Of a stretch of 64,000 bases of DNA, positions 28,901 through 40,900 are shown one piece after another; the first letter of the stretch is position 1; each line of letters begins with the position of its first letter. Made by a program: the position numbers and the translations under genes. The notes beneath the pieces were generated by a model. It was not told where the DNA came from. It made no database searches and was given only the letters and a program-made list of their open reading frames with translations. This stretch comes from Ostrinia nubilalis (lineage: Eukaryota; Arthropoda; Insecta; Lepidoptera; Crambidae). The stretch is from NCBI RefSeq assembly GCF_963855985.1, contig NC_087113.1, positions 10,637,889 to 10,701,888 on the forward strand, written 5' to 3'.

Positions 28901-31900
28901 TTGTAGCAACAGAAAAAATATTGTTTTATCGCAATTCCTAATAACAAGATGGTCATAGGCAGATTAACATTTCTCTCAAAAAAAAATAAACTTCAATGCC
29001 TAATTTAAATTCTAATTATTCGTGTTCGCCAGGGTTCAATATTGGGGCCGCTATTGTTATGAAATAGGTCACGATTTTGAAACACGTAAATTATTTACCA
29101 TCGTCAGAGCTCCAGAATGTTCGGCATTTGCTGAAATGCCTCCGTCTGTCGTGACTCGTGCCTCCCTTTTGTCTCACATTCCCGATTGAAGTATTTGTCG
29201 GCGAACGAATATTTCCCCAGAGGCTCGCGACTGGGACATAACTAATGGTTTTTTTGGATTTCGTCGAAAGATTTCTTTTAGCTCGATATTATTATTGGTA
29301 TGTTTCTTGAGTTGTACGAAAAAGGTTTTCTGTTTTTTCTTTTCCTAGGTTATCCGCGATCCGCCGGATGACTTTAATCGGATCAGAAGTTATTAAGGCG
29401 TTCGAATTTTGTATGTGCTGGAAATTTTCATGTCTTTTTAATTTGATAACGCCCAAAAAATTTGTTATGTTTGTTTGTACACTGTTTTTAAATAGCTAAG
29501 TTCAAAATATGTGTATAACCTTCACTTTGCTTGTGTCTTAGATTAAACAAGTTCCTAAAAGCTTTGTCAAAGCATTGACAAAGCTGCTTATGCAAACATG
29601 AACTGGCGGGTCCATTAAACATCTGATGGATGTTCTCCTTTTGTTCAGTATAAATATCATTATTAGATTTTCAAGATTAATTTTGTGCTCGATTAAAGTT
29701 ATTCTTTTATCATCACCCGGAACTAAGTGGTCGGCTGTCAAACGTGTTGTGTACACGAATGCGGTCGGCGTCAGTGCGTCTATCAGTTCATTAGGCTCCG
29801 TAATCGCTCCCTGAGTTACACCGACTGGTGCAATTATGATAACGTTGTGGATGTTTTTACTTGGACTGGTAGGTATTTTGTTTGTTGTTGATGACACTAT
29901 TTTTGTTTTCGGATTTATCAGGTGCGTATGACGTTTAGTGTGCAAGTTGAATAGCTAATAGGTTCTGTTTTGATTTTGCGAAGTCTTCTACCATTCTTTT
30001 GGAATCATGAACATAATTTAATCTTGGAAAGTATTGATTAAATACTTACTTGTTGGATACATATTGATATTGCATGAATTGAAAATCTTTGTAGATGATT
30101 TACTCATTGTCATTACACAATCTAAGTACCTGGTCTAATAATATTTGTTGAAATTGGTACAGTTTTGAAAATGTGCCAATATTGACAAGAATCCCATTAG
30201 TCTGTCGTATCAATTTCTTTCAGGCTCAAGTGGTGTCAAGGTCCCATATTAGGTATCGGGCAAATCAGTTTCAATTGTCTCTGTCAGTTCGGTGCTCGGT
30301 ATATGCTTCCAAGATCTTCGTAGACTTTAGTTATTATTCTAGGTTATGTGTTATGTATCCGACTGGCTAGCTATAACCATCTTACCTATGTATGCCGTCA
30401 TAACAACAACGTGAACAGCATTGTTGTGTACCGGCAGTTAAGGAAGTAAGATAGCCAGTTCCTCTGTGGTTGAAGCTTCTGGGTGATATTCGCTTCCACC
30501 TTCGGTCCAGTCATCACTTACCATCAGGTGAGATACAGACCAAAAGCTTCCTCGTTGTGGTTAAAAAATGTATATTATGCTGTATACCAAGAATAATATT
30601 CGCATGACAAACTGACATAGCCAAGGGATTTGTAGGGGGATTGCGGAATACATATAGGCCCCGTTTGATGCCATTGGAAAGTTTTGCACTCACGCGCGTA
30701 GGGATTTGTAATTCAATGAAAGCGTTAGAACGGGTGTGTCTGTGGATACAGCGATTTGCGAAGAGGGTGACAATAAATGACAACTTAATGTTATTAAACA
30801 CGGTAATTAAATTGCTTTTTATAGCGGCATTAAAAGGATTTTTTAAATTTAATAAATCGAAAACATATCTTATGAACAAGACGTTCAAGATAGAATCAAA
30901 TGGCGACCAATTGAGGCGAGGCAGAAGAAGAAGAAGAAAACATATCTTATGTAGTTGGCGTGCTGTGTATGTTACACGATATTTAATTTAATCAGTACAT
31001 TCAAATGACCTAATAAGAATTCAATTAGTACTGGTGGATTAGTAGATTTTTCCAATCGATTTCATAATCTTACGACACATTTTAGAATCTGATAATTGCT
31101 GGACCGTCGTATTTATATTTTTATATTTTTTGAGGTCGCAATTTCTTCATAACTCTCCTCGGGTAAAATAACTTCAAATTGCCAAAATTTTCATTTCAAT
31201 GGGATACTTATTCACCTTTGTTTGTTATTGTCTTTTTAATACTCGATGCTTCAGAGGACCCACCCTTACTTCTGAACGGTTTCTGATGACGGCCAGTCCC
31301 ACAAGGGCGCCGCTTAACCCCTCCATATTAATTACTGGATTGATGGTAATTGACGGAATTTTACAAGAGCTATGGCAAGTTTTAATTGTGTTATGGAAAT
31401 GGTTCTAAGTGATAGTTGATGTATAGGTTGAATATACATATTTTTATATAAGGACAAAAGGGTCATAGTATCAATCGGTCATCTGGCCAGTAGCGGTTAC
31501 AGGTTCGAATCTCGTTGTGAGTATAATGAGTGATAACACTGCACAACAGCATTTCTGATGATTGGGTTATGTTACATGATATTAGTCCAATTTTTAATGA
31601 CGATTTCAAATCTGTGATTGAAATATCTGTATCAGCTCTGGTTAAAAAAATATGACACTTGGGTCTTTTTGTAAAAAAACACTCTTTTTTTAGAGATGAT
31701 CCTATTTTATGAAGTTGTTAAGTTGAAAAAACTTTCTTTTATTTGACTTCCTTGCTGATGCTGAAGGCAGACAGCGTTTCTGAATGATTCAACAGCAGTC
31801 AGCCATCATGTGTGCATTCCAGTGGCCCTGATAGCGCCCCTCTATCGTACGTAGGCCCTGGTGGATTTGCTCGCCATGTTCTTCACTTAGATCCTTAAGA

Positions 31901-34900
31901 GTTGTGATAAAATTGTTCAGGTGATTGCGAAGAGAGTGTAATTCGATGTTTATATTACATCCAACCAAAAAAACATGTTTGTAAGTGACTCATACGTTGT
32001 TCGATGTGTAAGAATAGAAAGATTTTTTCGGATTTTCCAAAAAAAAATATTAAAATGCCAAAATAACTCATTCCATGTCTTTTCGGAAGACTTGAAGATC
32101 CTAAATCTCTAAAACGATCGTTTAAACCATCTTGGCTACATGGTTTTGAAAATTTCGGGTCACATTCAAAGTCTCTACCACACTGACAGTTTTCGCCTCA
32201 AAATCCTCATGTGAAGTATCAACATGAGGTTCAGGTGACTTCTTAGGGTTGAAAAGACGTCTACATGCCAAACGTATGCAAGGAATTACCATTTAGTTCA
32301 ACATTTTTTGGTTAATACCATTTTTGTTCAAAAATAAAAATAACAGTCGTCGCGATGGTTCAAGGGTTCCTTTCAGATCATAGCGGTTTCGTACCTAAAT
32401 CTACACATATTCTTATTTGTTTATAAACGTAAAAACTCAACGCATCTTTTCCATGCCTTTTGCGGAATTCAAGGCTTATCTTTCATTTCCACTGGGTCCC
32501 CAAACTAATTTTTGTAAGCCAATTTTACGAACTTTTTCACATTTAAACGGATTATTTAAACATATCCTGTCCGCAAATGAAACAAAATTGATTTAGATCA
32601 TTCACACAAACACTTCTTAATACTACCATATTAAATTATACAAAGAAAACATAGTATTTTTTGAACTGTCGGCGAATTAAGACTGAAATTTAGCAATTTT
32701 TGAGTGAAAGCTATAACACGTAAACAAGAGCTGCTACGAAAAAATGGACGGCAGATTCAGAATCAGCGACGTCAAATTAGTAAACATCATGTAATGAAAG
32801 TCAATCATCAGCCAAAAGTTGCAATTTTGTTGTGCAGTGTAATGTAAGAGCATCATTCTAGTGCTCTTGCGGATATAAAATTTGTTTGCAGAACAGTGTT
32901 GTTTTGAAACATAGGGAGTTAGTTCCTTTCCTGACCACGTATCCCGGGCACGGGAGCGGTGCCTTACAACCATTGCCTCCCGCCCGAACACCAAGTAATT
33001 TATAACAAGAACCTATATCATATCGAATTTTGGATAAAATTAAAAGATGATTCAGAAACACCTGAGTTCTTCTCCCTCTGTCAATCGATTTCGATCCATA
33101 ACCTGTGTGATTCATGAATCATTTTAAAACAGCCGGTCCCGAAATAGCGGTAATCGGTAGCAAAGGTCGGCGCGCGCGCAGGAAGCGCCGCGCAAACACA
33201 CGCGGGATGTTGATGGAAGCGAGTCGCATAATGTCAAGGATTTGGTGGATGGATGAATGGGATTTGTATGGGAAAACTCGTTCTTCATTAGGCTAGTTAT
33301 TGTGGTTGTGCGAGATTTCTAGTTTGTTTATCGCTGTCGCACATGCTAGCGATTCGGTTTTGTATGTTGACGAAAGCGAGTCCGAATCGCATAATGTCAA
33401 GGATTTGGTGTATGAAATTGCTTTGTGGCTCTGCGTATCTACGTCTACACAGTAGGGTTACTTCGAAGAACGTTATGTGAAGTTCAAATATTGCCATCCC
33501 TCTCACGCACAGTGAAATGCCAGCATGAGTGACGATGACAGATAGATCCGAAACTCCGTAAACAGCTTTTCGGAGTTGCCCTACAGTGCTCTGGATTGTC
33601 TATCGCTGTCGCATATGCTATTTTGTCTTCACTGAAAGGATGAATGAATCCCAAAATACAAACGATGCTTGTATATAGCTCTGCTGATTTGAGCCAATAA
33701 ATATTTTTAGACGCTTGAAAAATGATTTACTAATGCGAATGACGTATCTATTAACGATCGTTGACGGTCGTAGACAACATAAATTATCTTAATTGTATTT
33801 GGACTAAAATAATATCTGTAGTCAATAATAGTCATACCTTAAATACCAACATTCGAGTGATTTGATTTTGATTGATCACAATTTAATTCTGTGTGTATTC
33901 AAATCTTGTTTTGTCATCATGATTTCTGTATTTCGTTTAAACTCCTGTGAGATTAGAAGTATGCATCTTTTCTTATACGGGGCTAAGTTATAATTTAACC
34001 CATTTAGGATCTTTTGTGCTTACCTTTTCCTTAAACACTATCCAAAAGAATTCTATCCATCAGATGAATCATGTGCCTGGATATGAGCACTTGAGCGGGT
34101 CCACATTTGTAGCAGGACCTTTTTAGACTTGTGACGTCACCTGCGTCAATTTTCAGTATTGTCGACCTCAACCTTTTTGAGAGGTCTCCCTAAGTCCCTG
34201 CCAATCAGAAGGGCAGGGAAATTGAGACACACCGTCCGCGAGTGGGAGACAGGGAAAGCTAGACTTTCTTCTGGGTCCGACTCAATCCTGCCGCAGCTAG
34301 CCCATTAAGTATACATATAGCCACGAAGACGCGCGGGTTCGAGGGAAGCGGGGGTGCGGGGAGCATGATACGACCAATCCGAGCATCATCATTGTAGTTT
34401 GCGCTCGCACTCACGGACAACTATCCAATTGCAACGCTGCCAATGCCATCAAAGTCGCTCGGATTGGTCGGATCAAACTCCTCGCAACCCCCGCTTCCCT
34501 CGACCCCGCGCGTCTTCGTGGATGACACATCACTACTATCTACTAGGGACTCATAGATTGGAGATTATAATTAACATCACCGTTCTTCTTCCGCAGTGAC
34601 CTGGAGCCGGGAGCAGCTACCGCGCCATCTGGGTCGTCCAGCAGCTCGAGTCTCTCCTCTCGCAGCAACGAGAGCAACACTGTCGCTGCTGAGCAACAAG
34701 GTATGTTTGAGGACCATTTGAATGAGTGTTTTCCTAATGAAGAATGTTCACTAATTTTGTTTTTTAGCTTTCTGTATTCTCTGTTAAAAATAAAAAATAC
34801 ACGTGAAAGAATTATTTCGATACGTCAATTAGTTTCCAAGATATTGAATTTTAAAAGTGCTGGCGGCGGCCGGCCCGCCATTTTATGCGCGTGACGTCAT

Positions 34901-37900
34901 ATTACAGTGACTGGCTCATATTTGTATGGGTGGAATCTTGCAAGCTGAATTAAGACCCACTTCCAGGCAACCGATTAAGCTGAAATTTCGCAAACACATG
35001 TGATTTGGATGACTATGCAATATTAAGATGACATGGAGCTGATCTGATGATGGAGCTGGAAGGTGGCCATAGGAACTTTATAATAAAACGACTTAAATCC
35101 ATCGAGTTTGGGCTCGTTCGTTTTGTATTGATGAGTACTTTAATTCTATATAGTAATCAGGGTCTAATGATGGAGCTGGAAGGTGATTCGCAATAAAACG
35201 ACACAATCGCATCAAGTTTGGATTTGGTTCAATTTTAATTTCTGTGATGGGTCTGGGTGTTAATATGTATAATAAGTTTGTATTTACAAAAAAAAAATGT
35301 ATTTAAGTATGTTTATATTCGTTTTCTAGTGAGCGGACACTGTGAATGTACGTCACGCGGGTTCACGTGACCATCGGCGGGACTCAATATTTAAGCGAAC
35401 TTTGAATGCCTATAAAATCATAACTACTGGGTATTTTTGAATGAAATAAAAACTAATGTATTTGTAAATGTAAAAGCCTAACTGTAACATAGGTTTCAAG
35501 TGATTTTGCATACCTAGTAACGTTCTCAATTACGCTCTAGCAAGTAAGGTCCTTTCACTTTCCGCAGTTGTCATTTGCTTTGCACTGGAGGAAAGTCGAA
35601 CCTTAACTTCGAACTCCTATGTTCTTCTGATTAATTTCGTGACAGTGAGTTTTAACTTTCCCCCCGGGACGTATTTGACCATGAAGGTCAAGACTAGGGC
35701 TTTTATGGGCAGTCATACTGTAGATCCTGCTCGCACAGGAGTTGCAGCGGTGGGAACGAGAAATGGGAATAGTCCCGTTGCCACTTGCCATAGTGCCATT
35801 ACATAGTTCAGGAAAATATGGTCTTTATATTGAACAAGGACCAGCTAAGCTCGAACTTCTGTCTTGGGCGGACAATTGTGGCGCCAAAGCTGCCATGAGA
35901 ATAAACGATGCATGTCTCATCAGACGAAGGGAACAAGAGGAGTTTAAAGCTTATTCTTCGTTTCAAACAAATCCCGGTTGAATAAAGACCTTTCCCAAAG
36001 ATTTTCACAACGACTGGTCCTGTGGTACTTCTTATCTTAATAGTGTATTTATCCTTACAGCGTCCCAGTCTGACTGGTCGGAGGAGGACGAGCCGCTGGC
36101 GGCGCAGTGGGCGGACAGCCTGCCGCCGCATGTACTGGAGGCGTTGCAGCTGTCCTCGCGGCTGAGGAAGCGCCAGGAGGTCATCCACGGTGAGTGCTGT
36201 GCGTCCCCGCTACGTCCCACTCTGACTGGTCGGAGGACGAGCGCAGTGGGCGGACAGCTTGCCGCCACTGCTGATTCTATTTGGTTCTTATAGAGTTCAT
36301 TAGATCCTTATCTTGAGGGAGGGACCTCATTGTCCAGGAGATCTGACAAAATTAATAATAATATTGTAATAGGGCCGACGGATTTTAAGCTGTTTTTTGA
36401 AGAATTAAATTATATACCACCAATAATTATGGGACACAATATATCCTCTGTGTATTGGATACTTCCAAAAACGATCGCATCGCCCACTTTGAAAATTTTC
36501 TCCATTTTAGTAGAGGATAACAGATGCTGAGATTTTTTTTGCTTCGAATTGAACTCTACCATATGTGTGCTTAGTGTCAAATGTACTGCTCAATGTTCAA
36601 GAGTTCTCGAACTGATAGAGAGATAAATGTTTTTTGCAAATCACAACCATAATCAAAAATATTCATAACTGTTATAAATGTACCACCATTCGCCCGCAGA
36701 GCTGATCGTATCCGAGGGCTCGCACGTGCGCTGGCTGAAGGTCCTCTGCCGCGTGTTCCTTCGTCCCTTGGAGGCGGCTCCTTCACTGCTGCCGGCCGAC
36801 GAGCTTCGCGCGCTATTCCCGAACTTGCCCGACGTGCGCGACTGGCACGCGGCGTTGCACGCGCGTCTTCGTGCGGCGAGACACAACGCGCCCTCGCATC
36901 TCGTGCCGTTGAACGCGCTTGCCGACGCCATGTTGGCCACGGTAAGTGTTTGTCTACTCTTCACGTACTTATAGGGGGCGTTTTTATATTGATGGCCTTT
37001 CAGGCTACTAGCGTTACATTGATTGATGTCTAGGGGTTACTAACGGTACATTCACTGCTATTTGGGTTTCTACCGGTACATTATATGCCCTTCAGGTTTT
37101 TACCGTTACATTAACTGGTCTACAATGGAATCTATGTAATGGCTCAGGCTGTTACCGTTACATTGACGTGTCTACAGGCTACCACGTTACATTAATGACT
37201 CTTCAGGTTACCACCCGTACAGTGACTACCTTCCAGGCTGCCTAATGTATGTATAGACGTCATCATAAATATCAGGTGTCTATTTAGGCTGTTACCGTTA
37301 CATTGACGGGTTTACCAGGCGACCACTGGTACATTGGGTGCCCTTTGGGGTACCTGACGCATAGACAGGTCATTTTAGGTTGTCACCATAACATTGGCGG
37401 ATCTACAATCAAATTGATGGGTGCCATAATTGATCAATCTCTAGGCGGCCACCATTACACTGAATGATTTCCAGGCTACCTGCGTTACATTGATGTGTTC
37501 GTTCGTTCGTTTCAGCCGAAAGACGTCCACTGCTGGACAAAGGCCTCCCCCAAGGATTTCCACAAAGACCGGTCCTGCGCCGCTTGCATCCAGGTACTTC
37601 CCGCGACCTTCACCAGATCGTCGGTCCACCTAGTGGGAGGCCTGCCCACGCTACGTCTTCCAGCTCGTGGTCGCCACTCAAGAACTTTCCTGCCCCAGCG
37701 GCCATCAGCTCTTCGAGCTATGTGCCACATTGATGTGTGTATTTCCCCTTCCAGCTGGGCGAGCCTGCGTACGCGGCGTGTTTATCCCGCTTCTGCCGCG
37801 GGCAGCGACTAGCATTAGAGGCGCTACGAGAGCGCCGGCGCAAGAACAAGGAGCTACACCAGTTTCTGGCCACGCGCGAGCAGCTGCCGCTGTGTGGCCG

Positions 37901-40900
37901 CCTGCAGCTGCGCGACCTGCTCGCCTGCGTGTGGCAGCGGTGAGTCATCATCGTCATCATCATCATCATCAGTGAACAAGGAGCTGCACCAGTTCCTGGC
38001 CACGCGTGACCTGCTCGCCTGCGTGTGGCAGCGGTGAGTCATCATCATCATCAAGTCATCATCAGTGAACAAGGAGCTGCACCAGTTCCTGGCCACGCGT
38101 GACCTGCTCGCCTGCGTGTGGCAGCGGTGAGTCATCATCATCATCAAGTCATCATCAGTGAACAAGGAGCTGCACCAGTTTCTGGCCACGCGCGAGCAGC
38201 TGCCGCTGTGTGGCCGCCTGCAGCTGCGCGACCTGCTCGCCTGCGTGTGGCAGCGGTGACTCATCATCATCACTGGCTAGCCATCGCGAGACAAAGAGTT
38301 CTACCACTTCATACTGGAAGCATCAGACTGTCAATTCCAGGACTCGAACTTTTTTTTTTTTTTTTTATGTGATAGGAGGCAAACGAGCAGACGGATCATC
38401 TGATGGTAAGTGATTACCGTCGCCCAAAACTTGAAGGAGGATTGTTTGATGCTGTCGGTCACTCAAATATTGTGATTAATCCACTCCTTAACCCCAAACC
38501 TTATTTAGCTTGCTCAGTCAATAGAGAAGTTAGTTTACGATAAATTAGCATTAGGAGTTTTTACACTGCAGGAGCTTGATCTTTTCTAATTTACGAGGGT
38601 GGTCTGAAAAGTTTCCGACCTCAACGTGAAGATGGCAGCACACATCAATTAAAGTCAGGGAATGTAATTGTGCATCTTTTGACAGCAACACTTCAAAATT
38701 TCAGCCATTTTTGACGCGCGGTTTTTATTTGAAAGTCGTTTGAGTGAGTCGATGTGAGTATTTTTGTGAAAATGGAAAAAATCGAGTATCGAGCTGTCAT
38801 AAAATATTTGTTTTTGAAAGGGAATACCCCTACGCAAATCAAAGATGAGTTAGATTCTGTGTACGGGGACTCTTCACCGTCATTTACCACAGTAAAATTT
38901 TGGGCTGCCGAATTTAAACGTGGCCGTAAGAGCTTGGGAGATGATGAACGTTCGGGACGTCCAAAAACTGTAACTACTGACGATAACATCGCTAAAGTTC
39001 ACCAAATGGTGTTAGACGACCGCCGAATTAAAGTGAGAGAGATAGCAGAGGCAATGAAAATGTCCAAAGAACGTGTTTGTCACATATTAAATCAAGATTT
39101 AGGCATGAGAAAGCTGTCCGCGCGTTGAGTGCCGCGTTTGCTAACGTCAGACCAACGACGTGTTCGAATGAACATTTCCAATGCTCTGTTGGCGCAGTTT
39201 AGGTACAATAAATCCGAGTTTTGGCGCCGACTAATTACTGTAGATGAGACTATGTAGAAAAATAAAAATAAATTTTAAGAAAAAAAATCTTGTATCTATG
39301 TTAGGTCGGAAACTTTTCAGACCACCCTCGTATAACAGGCAAATAGATCTTGCCAGATGGGAAGGTCTTACATCCGATTCTGAATAGAAATACGCAAGCA
39401 AAAATATTTTTATAACAATTTATAATATGTACTTCTACCCTAGTGTTATCTTGTTATAAAGACTTAAAAACCTCTAGCGAAAATTAATTCAACTCTCCAT
39501 ACTCTTTCCCAGGCTAACCAAATACCGCCTACTCCTCGAAAGCGTGCTCAACACAGTCTGCGAGGAGGAAGACGACCCGTCTGACGTAGTACAACTACGA
39601 CGCGCGCTCGACGAGGCCAAATATATGCTGCACAGCGTTGATACCTCCATCCGAGCTGCTGAGAACGAGCACAGGTATGTAGGGTGTGATATAATGTGCA
39701 GGGGGTGAATATAATGTGTAGGGTGCGGGTATAATGTGTGGGAGAGTCTCCAGAAGTAGATGACTCTTGGAGAGTGTCCTAAAACGGTGTGCGAGGAAGA
39801 AGACGACCCGTCTGATGTGGTGCAGTTGAGGCGTGCACTCGACGAGGCCAAGTACATGCTGCATAGCGTCGACACCTCCATCCGAGCTGCTGAGAACGAG
39901 CACAGGTATGTAGGGTGATATAATGTGTAAGGTATAATGTGCACGGAGGAGGGTTTATTGTGTGGGGGATAAGTACATGCTTCACCGTGTTGACGTTTCC
40001 ATCCGAGCCGCTGAGAAGAGCACAGGTATGTGTGGGTGGTATAATAGGTAGGGGGCGGGTATAATGTTTAGGGGGCGGACACAATATGTGGGGGGCGGGT
40101 ACAAGGAGGTATATTGTAAAAAAAAATGTGTGAACGAGTTCAGGTGCGTGGGGAGTGATAATAATATTATCACTAATGTTTAGGGGGCTATGTACAATGT
40201 ATGAGGGAGCGAGTCATTGTATTTATCTTACTAAGGGAAAATTTGGTAAATGTGTAGGAGACAGTTATAGTAATGTAATGTGTTGGAGGTAAAATGGTCA
40301 GAAGTTATATTCAAAGTTTATCAGCCCCCCTAAACAAGTTGCACTTTTTAATCAAATCGAAAATCGAATCGGTCATAACTCCTAAAAAAAGGCTTTTCGA
40401 CCATTTTTCGACTAGTTTCCCTAGTCGTTCCCATTTCTAGTAGTTCATAATGTGCACTTTGTCTAGACCCACTGGGCTCAAAAATCTCCCGGACCGAAGT
40501 TAAGACTCCATTCCTTCCATTCCAGACTGCGCACAATCCAGAGCAAGCTAGAAGTGCGCGTGGAACGCGGCGCCGGCGCCGAGTGGGACGAGCTCAAGCG
40601 GCTCGACCTCACGCAGCATCGCCTGCGACTCGAAGGAGACCTCAGCCTACGCCACGAGTCCTCTAAGAAGACCGCCATGCTGGTAAGGTCCTCTCCTGCC
40701 TAGCTCCAGATACATCCTGTTCAGAGCGAGCTGGATTGGAAGGAGCTCAAGCGGCTTGACGTCACGCAGCACCGCCTGCGGCTTGAAGGAGACCTCAGCT
40801 TGCGCCACGAGTCCTTTAAGAAGACCGCCATGCTGGTAAGGTCCTCTCCTGCCTAGCTCCAGATAAATCCAGTTCAGAGCGAGCTGGAGTGGGACGAGCT

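Larger units (their letters stand above)
28647..34596. other. Giant intron, last part
   Basis: No exon seen. It holds SINE-like pieces (28720-28790, 30420-30565), a degenerate mobile-element ORF on the minus strand (31741-31989), repeated segments around GCATAATGTCAAGGATTTGG (33228 and 33391), and a foldback element at 34321-34521. The remaining stretches are AT-rich without visible signals. Confidence 0.5.

Noticed and set aside
29538..29945. 135-codon minus-strand ORF
   Set aside because: Composition and codon use look random, no motif and no neighbouring signals.
31490..31520. tRNA-like GGTTCGAATCT box
   Set aside because: No matching A box or cloverleaf around it; probably a SINE relic or chance.
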